A stretch of 64,000 nt of DNA from Reticulascus tulasneorum (taxonomy: Eukaryota; Ascomycota; Sordariomycetes; Glomerellales; Reticulascaceae). Of the stretch, positions 23,587 to 34,407 are shown one piece after another; the stretch's first letter is position 1, and every line of letters begins with the position of its first letter. The stretch is taken from positions 2,108,001-2,172,000 of the forward strand of contig LSAX01000008.1 in the NCBI GenBank assembly GCA_001557505.1, read 5' to 3'. The notes below the pieces were generated by a model. It was given only the letters and a program-made list of their open reading frames with translations, ran no database searches and was not told where the DNA came from. The position numbers were made by a program, and so were the translations under genes.

Positions 23587-25815
23587 AACAAATCAGCAAT
23601 CAACAAAGAGCTACGAACTTATGCCAGGTTTGTTCGATGTCGCGATTTGCTTTGGCTCTGCACTTGCACTTTCGGGAATAGATCTGCTTCCGATTGGATG
23701 ATGCTTGATGACGATGATCACGTGAATCATCACCTGACTACTCAGATCATGTTTCGGGCTTCTGGTTCCAGCCTGCATGCACTGAGGCCTTGAAGCAATG
23801 CAAGACTCGAATGGTGGCCCAAACTCGTCAAAAACACAAAGTTCTTGGATGAGCGGAAGCAGGAATGAGATCTAGTTATTCTGGTTTCCTTTGTTGTGGG
23901 TTTGCGGGCGAATAGGCGTCATGGAGAATTCAGCATCGAACAGGGCCAAGCTGAGAGCGAGTGCTTCTCACCAGGCTAGGGAAGCATGGCTGCGCGGAGG
24001 GTTGGGAACATGCAAAAGTCGTCATGTCGTTCATCGTTCTGGTTTGCTGCTTTGAGGAGGTGTGGCGGACGAAGAGAGCCTGTCTCTGCATATTCCACTT
24101 GTGCCAGCCAGCCAGGGATGGGTATCTAGACTCCTAGATGTCCCATTACAGCTGGTCGGCTGGAAATGATGACAGGATTGATGAAGATAACGAAGATGAT
24201 GGTTGAAAGGAGAAAAGGAAGAAGGAGGGGGACAAGGAGACTGATTGTTATTCTCTCATTGTGGAACAGGGGCGGGGTGAGCCAATCAGGACCAAGCAGG
24301 CTGGACATGCCGGGGTTATCATTTAGCCCGGCCACACAGCTTACACCACAAACCACGGTTTGCTAGTCTTTCTTTCGTTAAACTTGTTAGATGATTTCTG
24401 CCTGGATGAGCCTCAGGGCATTTACGAATTGTATGAAGATGCCGTACAATCGTGATGCCATCTGGCTTGCCCGCATCACTTGCCTGCTACGTTTATCATT
24501 TTCCGAATGGGCAGACCCAAGAAGCGGATCTAACGTACCTATTGGGCCACGATGCACAACACGTCTTGTGTATCCAACCAATTCGTGCGCTTCTATAGGC
24601 CCTCATTGTAGCTCGGCCATTACAGCACCTTGCCATAGTCCGACCTTGCTGGGGCCAAATATATAGCACCATCCAATCCATTCAGCTAGGCCGTCTTCCC
24701 GACTCCTCACTGTGTGGGACAGGTATCCTTGCCAAGCCGAGTAGAGGAAACGTCCGTCGGATGCCATTCTGCGGTGGATTCCTAGGGCCGAGCATCGGAC
24801 ATTTAGGACGCTTAGGACCCGAAGCGCATGCTGGCTGCAATTCGTCACGACGTCGGCTGTGCACTTGGCTTCTGACCGCACATGGCGCGCCTCTCCGGGG
24901 CTGGTCTACGAATTGTGCTCGTTATATCGTGCGGCATTGCGTCTATTGCTCGGTTCGAATTCGCGTTGCAAGTATTGCATGCTTTGCTAACATAGTCAGT
25001 CCGGCCTGATGAACAGGTCCACAGGCCGCTGGCATATGGTACAGGAACACCTGCTAGCATGGTCAGCTGCGACGGGAAGTCTATGGCACACCAATTACAA
25101 TACTGTGCCCTGCTTTATACGGGTTGAGGGCTTCTCTGTGCAGTCCGAAGACGATATCTAGGCTGGTTGAAAATCAACCTCGTCCTCTGAAAATTCTTCC
25201 GATCCCTGAGGCATCAACCACTCCTCACTTTTAGTGGGAGGCACGTGAGTTACCCGTTATATATCCAAATAAGCTCTCCCTAACCCAACTATAAGATCAC
25301 CACACTTGAGAGCGAGTTAGCCGAACGGTCAAGTCTTCGGACAGGGCCTAGTAACAACTCTAACCCCTTCCTGCGGGAGGATAAAGGCAAGGCTCAAGGT
25401 GGTTCATTGGACATAAGCTCACACCCACGCATCTTGACCGGCAGGCAGATGTGGTTCTATGGGGTAATGGGGGGCGGTTCCAGAAGATCTGTAGCAAGAA
25501 AATTCCTGAAAAGGAGGTTTTCGTAGGTACCCGATTCGAAACGAGTCGGGTACTGAGCTTTTGCAATTTTTTGCAATTTTTGTATTAAGCCAGAGGGGAG
25601 GCAGGACCTACCGTGCCTCCAGCGCGTGCCTTCCTCTTCCAATTTACACGCGACTACCTGGTGTAGAGCTTGAGCCGATCAATCTGATCCTCATCCTTCA
25701 AGCCGTGACGATGCTAGTGATGCTGTCCATGGACCGAGAGTTACGACACGTGTTTCAAAGACGAGAGAAATCCAAGTCAAAAGGTCATTATCAAGCTATG
25801 CTGTTAAGACTCAGT
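23587..25815. other. Long intergenic region, no supported gene
   Basis: About 2.2 kb between small gene C and the 3' end of GRC3. It has a purine-rich stretch at 24,160-24,245 and the hairpin at 25,527-25,553. No frame gives a recognised protein. Confidence 0.5.
25527..25553. other. Strong hairpin followed by T-runs
   Basis: GTACCCGATTCG, loop AAA, CGAGTCGGGTAC: a 12-bp stem with one T-G wobble and a three-base loop. On the plus strand it is followed within 6-30 bases by runs of four, six and five T separated by gcaa. It lies 260 bp beyond the GRC3 stop codon. It could be the 3' end of an RNA polymerase III transcript, a chance palindrome, or part of a 3' region. No ncRNA family is recognised. 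Confidence 0.55.
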
Positions 25816-28231
25816 CTACTCCATCCCACCCCTTCCTAGATCTCGTCGCACCCTCCAAACCCGTGACCCCACAGGTCGTTTCTCGTTCCCCTGCAGCACC
25901 TCAACCCAGGGCGTCTCGCTAACATCTTCAGCCGCCTCTGGATTCTCTGGGGCTGCTTCGGAATCATCGCTTTCCGTATCCTCCTCCAGCACTTCCACAG
26001 TGTCATCCTTCTCGTCCTCCGAAACGCTGCCAAAGGAACGGCTATAGAGGTCCTCCGTGTACGCCCAGCTTGGAGAATCGAATTTGCCATGAACTAGCAC
26101 GATGTGACGACCGGCCCTTCTGCTCTCTTGTATTCGTTCCACCGAGATCGGGGTGAGGACCTGCAGAGTAGAGTTTTTGACGTCGATGCCGCGGATGAGC
26201 ACGAGCCCGAGAGCCTTTGAATAGTGGGGGTCAAGCGTTTGCGAGTCTGGATTCTGGATGAAGGGTATTCCTTCTGGGGTCCGACTGACGATAGATTCCA
26301 GGCTGTCCGACTTGGCAGACTTTGCACCCTCACCTTCATCAACATCCATCGCCCCTTCGCGGGTGAAGTTGCTCTTCGTCGCCATTCCTCTGAAAGCTTT
26401 GAGATCCTCTATTTCAACAGCACAGAGGACCCCACCATTGATTGCCTCGGCCAGGAGATCCGCCGGTGGTTGGTATTCGTAGCTCAAAATACCCAGAATG
26501 CCCCGATTACCAGCATACTTGACTTGCAACGGCGGTACGGAGGACAACGATGCGGCGTCCCATGCAAGTCCACCTTGGATATGCTGTGTGGCATGGAAAT
26601 AAGACATCGCCTGCATGGCACGGAAATGCGCAGCTGTCCTTGACGTGTACTCTGATTGTTGCGATGGCAGCATGGAGAAGACACCTTTGCATGCTTGTTG
26701 AAGACTCTGGACGGTTTCAAACGGGCCATCTTCCGACATGTAGACGACCTCGGTGGGGCGAATCTTGCTTATGAGCTCCACCAAAAGATCCAGCCCAGTG
26801 CCAAGCACCCAACCCGGCGTGTTGATGATCAAGGGATAGCCCCGTAGCGTAGATTGGTATTGGGAAACGAGGTCCAGTGCGCATTCCACGTATAGCTCTG
26901 GGTCCGATGCGGGCGAGACCGACGCCATGGCATGATGCCTGACTATAGACCCGGCGGCATCATCCAGCAAGGGATGCGTAAATGACGGGCCTAGATTGGG
27001 CAATTTTACATGGACCAAAGATATCGTCCCCACTGGAGAGTACTCCGGTTGTCCTGGGTCGAGGTCTAAGATAACGATCCCTCTTGATGATCGGGCTCGG
27101 GAAGAACCTTGGTCTTCTGTGATAAGTCGGTTCCCGAGTATCCTTCCAAACGTCGACTTTCCAGACGACTTGGGACCACACAACAGGACAACAAGTGATT
27201 TTGTCTGCTTTGAGGCCACGAGACTTGCGAGCTTCTTATTCCACGCAGGATGGGCGACAAGGTCTTGGATCACTGCTCGGCTTGGGGCATCCTCAGACGT
27301 GTACATCTATCGAGAGTAAGCCACGTTCATACCATATAAGCGAGAGCCGTACAATTTGAAATGTTGCCTGATTTCTGTCGTCTTGAGGCTTTCCCTTTGC
27401 GGGCTCGTTCCACAGTTTCCTAAACAGGGGAGACAGCCTCTCAAGCTTTCGGAGAGCCTCCGCCCTGGGATTCGGATGCAGCTCCACGACAGTCTTGCCC
27501 GAGCTTCGTAAGACGGGGATTGCGTGGCAGTGAGGAGCATAAGACCAGGTGATGCGGTCGGACGGACGCAAGGTCGCTCCCGATATCGTCAACTCGCCAC
27601 TCTTGATGCGGATCCCAAAGCAGCCGAGGACGAGAAACCGCTATTGAAGTCAGCGAGGGCCAGTCTTTGAACAGAATGCGCACTTCACTCTCGTCCAGTT
27701 TCAGCTCGACGACCCCTCCCTGCAGCTTCCTGAAATTCTGCTTGCTAGGTCTGAACGTCGAAAACTGGACCGACACTTTCCGGTTCGAGGTGCCAGGCAG
27801 ACGGGCAATTCCACTGCTTCTGGTTAGTGGAAGACAAAATCAAACTCTGGTACACACTTTTGGGGCGATATGAGGTTGATAGCGTCCGTGACTCTCGGGT
27901 CGACCGACTCATCACTTTCAACCTGGACTGCCTCGGTCTTTGGAGCTAGATTGTTGCTGACCGCTGGCTTCCGTCTCGAGCGTTTTTCTCGACTTCTGGG
28001 CTGTGAGCTGGCTTCTGGAACAAGCGTCGAGGCTGTGTCTGTTGCATCTAATGACGGAGCCGGTGATAAAGAAGACCCATCCTTAGTCAGAAGCTGCCGT
28101 CTCAGGGCAAACGCACTCATGTCTTTTCAGTCAGCAATGTAATCGAACCTATTTATGCGTAGTCAAGAGCACTGTATCCTACTTTGGGTGCCATCCGGCC
28201 CTTCAACCTTTCGACGCTTGTTGGTTGCCAT
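25816..28231 (-). CDS. GRC3: Polynucleotide 5'-hydroxyl-kinase Grc3
   Basis: ATP-dependent RNA 5'-kinase of the Clp1/Grc3 family. With the endonuclease Las1 it processes ITS2 of pre-rRNA in the nucleolus, and in yeast it also helps terminate RNA polymerase I. Five exons: 28,231-28,183; 28,122-27,858; 27,813-27,684; 27,640-27,353; 27,306-25,816; total 740 residues. The Walker A motif GPKSSGKST is at about residues 288-296, with LDLDPGQPEYSPVG as the following family block and YPLIINTPGWVLGTGLDLL further on. The short first exon (MATNKRRKVEG, a basic nuclear-type start) was chosen because it joins in frame through a 60-bp intron with a GCTGACTG branch site. ATG 28,120, in exon 2, would be the alternative start and would drop the first 17 residues. 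The C-terminus has an acidic stretch (EEDTESDDSEAAPEN). It stands divergently to RPA34. Confidence 0.93.
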
Positions 28232-28983
28232 GACTCAATCGGCAACATCACCACATGGCTAGCTGAGTGTAACTGTAGGCTATATATTCGGTGGACTGTC
28301 CCTCTTAATTCATGCAGAGGGATAAATGGGTTGGTTGATTAAAGAGGATTTTTCCGCGTCTTGTTGCGATGAGACTGGATGTGAGGTGTGAAAAGACCGC
28401 TATAAGTTTTCTATGGGCCTGGATCTCGGGCGGACGCACGGTCCATGCCAAACGTCTTACATCAATGAGGCCTTCATCTACGGTACCTACTGTAGCTAAG
28501 CAACGAAAGGAGATCGTAATGAGAGGTGATTGCCTGTTTCTGCAGCTATTGGCATTTAGTCTGAGATCTAGGTGACAGCTCAGTGGTATGTTGTGGGTTA
28601 ATACCCCGGCAGCAGAGCCGGGCTTGGTCCCTAGAGATAGAAATAGACACATAAATCACTTTTATTTCTATCCCTCTCTACACAAACACTAATCTCCCTC
28701 GCACCCCATAAGAGCACAGTCATTATGATGCCTCGAAAACGCTCCCAAACCCAGATGCTCATGGCGCATCAACGGGCGGAAATCACAGCATCAACTGTGC
28801 CGGATATTATTTTGTCCGGCTGGGAGCACGCGCTAGAACGCGCTGCCCGGAATGTCCGTGCCACCCCTGCACCGGTATGTCTTTCTCTGCAAAATTTCTA
28901 GCTGCACCATCACCAATTGCACCCGCTACCAAACACCGCTGTGCTCACATTCGGATTCCCGGAGCGGCAGACGAGTGGGCACA
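28232..28983. promoter_or_regulatory. Divergent promoter region GRC3 / RPA34
   Basis: About 750 bp between two head-to-head genes that both serve RNA polymerase I output. No specific binding site is assigned. It contains the upstream reading frame at 28,725-28,901. Confidence 0.5.
28725..28901 (+). other. Upstream ORF or alternative first exon of RPA34
   Basis: A 58-codon frame beginning with two ATGs (MMPRKRSQTQMLMAHQRAE...) precedes the RPA34 frame. Two readings are possible. It may be a plain upstream ORF. Alternatively it is a first exon of 150 bases ending at CCG|GTATGT (28,874), spliced to AGC at 29,048 after GCTAACGGCCCAAAG, which is in frame with SILGGLTPKRAQ. The second would replace the first 21 residues of the model given for RPA34. 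Confidence 0.35.
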
Positions 28984-31556
28984 ATGGCGTCGCGTATCTT
29001 CGATGGCGTCTATTCTTTGAATGAAATTATTGCTAACGGCCCAAAGAGCATTCTTGGTGGCTTGACACCAAAGCGCGCTCAGCCCAAGGTGAAGCAATCG
29101 GTGGCTTTCGACCCCCGGGCCATCAGCGACGACTCGGACGGGTCGTCGCCGGAAAACAGCGACTCGGACGGAGAGATCGACCCAATTGTGCTTGCGCGAC
29201 TCAATGGCACTGCAGTTCTCAGCAATGGCTCCATTCCCACGAAGAAGGCGAAGCGCAGCAGAGAAGACGAGGTCGAAGATAGTGACATCGAGCGAGAAGC
29301 TTCCGCGACGAAATCCTCCACCCCCAAGCACCCGATCGCCGCCAAACCCGATCGCAAAGACTCTTCCTCAGATACGTCATCTGAGGGGTCCGCAAGCGAA
29401 TCAACCTCGGAGTCAGGCTCGGATGACAGCGAAAGTGAAGAGGAGGTGAAGCCCAAGGCAAAACCTACCAAGACCAAAGCTGTAAAGGAAGAGACGTCTT
29501 CGGAGGACTCGAGCTCTGGAAGTAGCGAATCCGGCAGCGGATCGGAAAGCGAATCTGAGAGCGAGTCCGAGAGTGGGGCTGGAGCGTCTAGCAAGGTGGC
29601 TACCAAGAGTCTCGTCAATCGCAAGAAGCCAGCACCAGCCACGTCGGAGACTTCGAGCGCGGATAGTGACGACAGCGATGAGAGCGAGGATGAACCAGCC
29701 AAGGCAAAGGCGGCAAGCGAGAGCAGCGAGAGCGAAGAGGACTCGAGCTCAGACGCCTCTACCAGCTCTTCCGACGCAGAAGACTCCGACAAGGAGATGG
29801 CCGACGAGTCCATGGTGATAGCGGAGAGACAAAAGGACAAGAAGCTCACCGTGCCTGGATTTGTGAGCAACGACTTCGTCCTGAGACAGGCGCAAGGCAA
29901 GGAGGACGGCAAGGACGTCGCAGAGTTCTTTAAGCAGGCCAAGATCGAAGGGAAGCAGGTCTGGTACTTCACCGCGCCGGCATCTGTCCCGATTGATATT
30001 GTGGAGAATCTTGAGATCCCGATGGAGGGGGCACAGAAGGGAGACCCGATCTTCACGCACAATGGAGAGGATTACGGCATGAGCTTCGACCGTCCGGAGG
30101 CGAGAAATGCCATTCAGCTGCTTATCCCCAACCAGAAGGGCGATCGATACGAGTCGCGTAAGTATACACTACCACTAGACTGGCAATCGCTAACCGATTT
30201 ATAGTGGCCCGTAACGTCGATCAGATCATGCATGTCAAGCGAGTAACACAGATGCCCGGAGGAACAGCTCAGGTCACAGGGATCACCGTCACCACGCATC
30301 GCACAGCTCGGCCCCAGCCTGAGGGGTTGAAGGCTCGATTCCACCCCATGGGCGTTTCTGGCGGCTCCATGGGCAAGATTGGCGTCGATGCCTCATCTGA
30401 GAGCGAAGAGGACGAGATGACTCCTGTGGCACCGCCGTCCAAGAAATCCAAAAACCAAGAGAAAGCACCCGCAAAATGGGTTGAGCCCCCTAGAGAGATT
30501 GAGATGGATCTCGACATGGATCTCGACCAACCTAGTCCCGAGCAGTTGAAGAAAGACAGGAAAGCAGAGAAGAAGAAGCTCAAGGCACTCAAGGCCCAAG
30601 CTAGCGAAGACGAGAGCGCGATCCCCCCCCAGTCAATTATCAAGACCGAAGCTCCGTCTGAGAAGAAGAAGCGAAAGCGTCAAGCCGAAGATGTTGCTCC
30701 TTTGATCCCCAAGGCAGAGGCTGCGGCCAAGTCTAAAGTGGCCGCCAAGCAACAGGAGGTGGTAAAGCCACTCGAATCAACGCCTGCACAGGAGGGCAAA
30801 CCCAAAAAGAGAGCCAGGAAACGTCGCGGTAGCAACGAGTCGAACTCTGGCGAGAAGCCCCGCATCGTCAAGGTCGAAGACTCATCTCCCGTCAATGCGC
30901 ATGCCGTTCCCGCTCAATCGCAAAGCAAGGCTGTCGCTACTCCCGACGCATCTAAGCGAGCAAGCAAACGCAAGCACGCCGACGATGAGGAGGGTGACAG
31001 TGCGTCGAGACAAATCTTGAAGGAGACTGCCTCGGCCGAGAAGAAGGCGAAGAAACTGAAGGTGGAAGAGACTAGCCCGACTCTGAACTCCATCCTACCC
31101 ATCTCGACCAAGAAGCAGACTCACGTCCCACCCCCTACCATCCCCAAACCGAGCTTCTCCTTCTCGAAACTCGGTGCCGACTCCAGTCCTGCGCCACTGG
31201 CGTCCATGTCTCCCCAGCTGCCTGCTGTGAAGACGAAGAAATCCAAATCCAAGAAGACGGCCGCAACCGAGACTGCGCTTCCATCTTCCTCCCAGACGGC
31301 CGCAGTCCGAAAGGAGACTCCTATCCCGCCTCCTTTCCCTGGACGATCGTCTGTCCCCGTCTCGGCTCCACCCAAGCAAGTTTCGCCACCTGCAGCACTG
31401 GTAGCAGACGAGACACCAAAGAAGGAGAAGCGCAAGCACAAGAAGAAGGACAAGGGTGTGGCGGTGCCTAGCTCCTCGCAGTCGACCCTCGCTCCACCGA
31501 CAAGCGAGAAGAAGGTCACGCCCATCTTGCCGCCCACAATCCCCTTCAGAAGATAA
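28984..31556 (+). CDS. RPA34: RNA polymerase I subunit Rpa34-like protein
   Basis: Homologue of the A34.5 subunit, which with A49 forms the TFIIF-like subcomplex of RNA polymerase I in the nucleolus. Two exons (28,984-30,157 and 30,205-31,556; 47-bp intron GTAAGT...ATAG) give 841 residues. The first third is a Ser/Glu/Asp low-complexity region. The conserved core is at about residues 288-470: VPGFVSNDFVLRQA, KQVWYFTAPASVPIDIVENL, then DRYESLARNVDQIMHVKRV and GLKARFHPMGV. The C-terminal part is Lys-rich with many KKRKR-like blocks, as in other A34.5 proteins, and ends ILPPTIPFRR. It is much longer than the yeast protein (233 residues), because of the disordered flanks. The start is uncertain: an upstream exon at 28,725 is possible, and an in-frame codon at 28,852 would add 44 residues. 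Confidence 0.85.
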
Positions 31557-32983
31557 GCTCCCCGCATCGTTCTCAGGCCATCGTCTCCTGGGACGCGTTG
31601 CTGCGCTCATTGGCCGCAGCCCGACGACACTATTTCGAGTACATACTCATATGCCCACCCGGCGTGGTGGTGCCTTCGATACCAACTTGCTCGACTCTCA
31701 CAGGGTAGCTTGACCCTCGTACGTTGCATGCACACAGGGCAGCGGACATTGTCCACATGGCTTCGTTAGTATCGCAAACCAGTCTCATTCCCTTAATGCA
31801 GTGGGGCAATTGAGATTTGCACACGACTTGCGCGTAGTCTCTTCATTCGTCTAGAGCAGCAAGGCGTTCGGTCTGGTTCAGGGTTGGCACCAGTAGAAGA
31901 CCTCCCACGAGGTAGCAGGAGGCAGTGTTGCTAGGCCGCTATAGAAGGCAGACTAGCCGACCAATAACTACCCAATGTACTTGAGATGCTCTCTCCGTCG
32001 CGATACGTAGCCAAAAACCCGCGTGTTCATCCATCGCTTGTGCCGGACCAATTCATAAAGCCCGTATTCCCCGTCGGCTTCTTCGCGATGTTGAAAATAT
32101 GCGGCCAAGCATGTAGGGCCAGTGCACACTGACGCGTCGACCTGGATCGCAGACATAAAGGTGAGCCCTGCTCGCCCAACCTACAGATAAGTTATCCCAG
32201 TAGAAAATCCCATCCTCCCAACGAAAGTCCCGAATTTACCGTCCAGCATCCCTGCCAAGCGCGAATTGCGGCTGATGCGCCCACTCGTCGGGCGGCCGAC
32301 CGCGTGCCTGGCTAGCGGGGTCTGCGCCGTGGCCGTTTGGGGTCCAAAATCATTTCCGCACTTAAATAACTGGGAACCCGCGAGCTTTTACCCTCTCTCC
32401 CCGCGTCCGAATCTCAATCCAGTGGCTTTTCTTTCTCATTTCACGATTCGAGCGAGCAATGGACGCGGTTCTGTTTTGCAATTGTTTCTTTGGGGGTATC
32501 GGGTCCTGATTAGACCTGTTCTCTAGCGAGTGCTCTACCTCTACTCCATGGTATAATCATCCTCATTACTGATTTTGCCTCCCATTCCCTTCTCCTCTCT
32601 CCTCTCTCTCCCCTCTCGATCCTCGGACCCAATGGCTTGGAGCCCGGATACAAAGATACTGTAAACATTACAAGATTTCTATTATCGTATATCCAAGTCT
32701 TGTCCTGCCGTTTGCAGATGCAATAGCCATCCAATCAGCCCCCTTATCGCCGAGCCGGGAGCCTGTCTCGGGCTCTCTCTTGCCTAATTGTCGATTACGC
32801 CGTTGCTGTGCTGATGCAGAATAGTAAAAAAATTCGAATTAATGGGGGTGTTTGGAAGTGAATTAGGTGTGAGGTCGAATTGCGGTGCAATTAGGTTGGA
32901 TGACGTGGTCGCTGCTCTCCCCTGCCGGATGAGAGGCGCGATATTATTTTCTAAAATTGATGGGCCCTCGTCGATATTGGGGG
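31557..32983. other. Intergenic between convergent RPA34 and AUR1
   Basis: About 1.4 kb downstream of both genes. A C/T-rich tract lies at about 32,577-32,620. No gene is seen. Confidence 0.55.
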
Positions 32984-34407
32984 CTACCGCACAACCACGA
33001 CTTCACTGAACTCGCTGTCGCGCGGGGGGATACCGCCGTCCCAGACATCTCCACTGGGTGTCGCCTCCACCACGAACGCCACGGATTGCTCGTCGGAGAG
33101 AGTTGGGCTCAAGATTCCGCTGCTCCCGCTGGAACTGTAGCTCGAGCTGCTGCCGACGGCCCATTCGTCGCTCTTCCGTCGCTGCAGCGAAGCAAGGCCG
33201 AAGATCTCGCCATACTCTTCGTCAAACGCCCTCTTTCGGTCGCCAATCTCGACGTACTCGTATTGCCACCGGCTAGTCTTGCCGGGTTGCGGTTGTGGGA
33301 GATATCTCGCCCTGGCGAAGTAGAAGATGGCCGCGGAGATGAGAGCGCCGGCCACGAGATCGACGGCGTAGTGGTGGTTGAGGTACATGGTCGCCCACAG
33401 GATCCAGCCGACGTACCCGACAAAGTAGAACCGGAAGCGGGGGAAGCAGTAGCTCATGAAGAGGGCCTCCAGCACGGCGTTGGCGGAATGGAGAGAGGGG
33501 AATGCGCCGAACGGGACCGGGGCGGTTGTGAAACTGGTCGTGTACATGTCCAATCCGAGGATCTTGTCGACACGCGCCAGGCCGGCCGGAGAACCGGGCA
33601 TCCCGTACGCGGCCGGGGCGAGACCGTGCTCGTTTTCGTACCAGGGGGGCGTGCAGGGGAAGACGAGTTGAATTGTCACGCCCAGGCATCCCAGCCAACC
33701 AAAGGATCGCGCGAATACCGGCGTCGTTCCGGGCGCGGCGAAGAGGAACATGGCTGCAGAGCAAATGGCGGGCATCCCGAAGTGTCCGAGGCCATACGGA
33801 ATCCAGGCGAGGATGTCGAGGACGGGGTGGGTGTGGGCGGACAGAATGTTGGAGAGGTTCGCGCCGTACATGACGTTCTCGAGGGCAGGAAGAACCCTAA
33901 CCCAGATGTGCGGGCGGTAGCTGGTCGGAATGAAGCTGTATTCCAATTAGCTCAAGCTTAAGGGGAGCTTCGGGGCGATTAGGAGACTCACCGACTGCTG
34001 AAGAAGTACAACAGATACAGCCATATCGGCAACGAGGGGAGGAAAAACTGCCTCGTCACCGGCATGAACAGCACCGACGACGTCGCCACGGTCACGAGGG
34101 TCTTGATCACCGGCGCCGAGGGGGTAATCGACAGCGAGAAGAAGTACAGCGTCGCGAGGAGCACATATTGGACGTCCAGCAACCTCCACTTGTGCCGCCG
34201 TATCGCACGCACCGTAACCAGGGGATTGAAGGACGTCTGCAGAGAGGTGATGCTCTCGGGCCCGGAGTACGACGCCTTTTGCTTGGAGGCCTTCCTTCTT
34301 CGACCCGGTCGGTATCGGTGAGGGATGGGGTTGAGGAACGCCAGGCTCAGCGTGCCGGGCCACGGAAGCTTCGGCTTCGACTGGAAAAAGGTGTTCAACA
34401 TGTGCAT
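32984..34407 (-). CDS. AUR1: Inositol phosphorylceramide synthase Aur1
   Basis: Golgi membrane enzyme that transfers phosphoinositol from phosphatidylinositol to ceramide; it is essential in fungi and the target of aureobasidin A. Exons 34,407-33,992 and 33,935-32,984 with a 56-bp intron give 455 residues. Several membrane helices are visible. The family motifs are FPCTPPWYENE, GAFPSLHSANA and YLNHHYAVDLVAGA; the two His and the Asp of the last two correspond to the PAP2-type catalytic residues. The N-terminus is basic (RYRPGRRRKASKQKA) and the C-terminus is a Ser-rich cytosolic tail, the usual length for filamentous fungi. The splice joins YFFSSR to FIPTSYRPHIWVRVLPALEN without a frame change. 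The ATG at 34,407 is the first in the frame. Confidence 0.95.

Noticed and set aside
24945..24975. ggttcgaattc resembling a tRNA T-loop
   Set aside because: The flanking bases do not form a T-stem and no anticodon arm is found upstream.
25311..25400. tRNA-like start gcgagttagccgaacggtcaag
   Set aside because: No matching acceptor strand or T-arm follows; the gattcgaaac sequence at 25,532 sits in a 12-bp hairpin with the wrong loop size for a T-arm.
29079..30062. Minus-strand open frame of 327 codons
   Set aside because: It is the shadow of the Ser/Glu/Asp-rich part of RPA34; its own sequence is Ser/Leu repeats with no domain.
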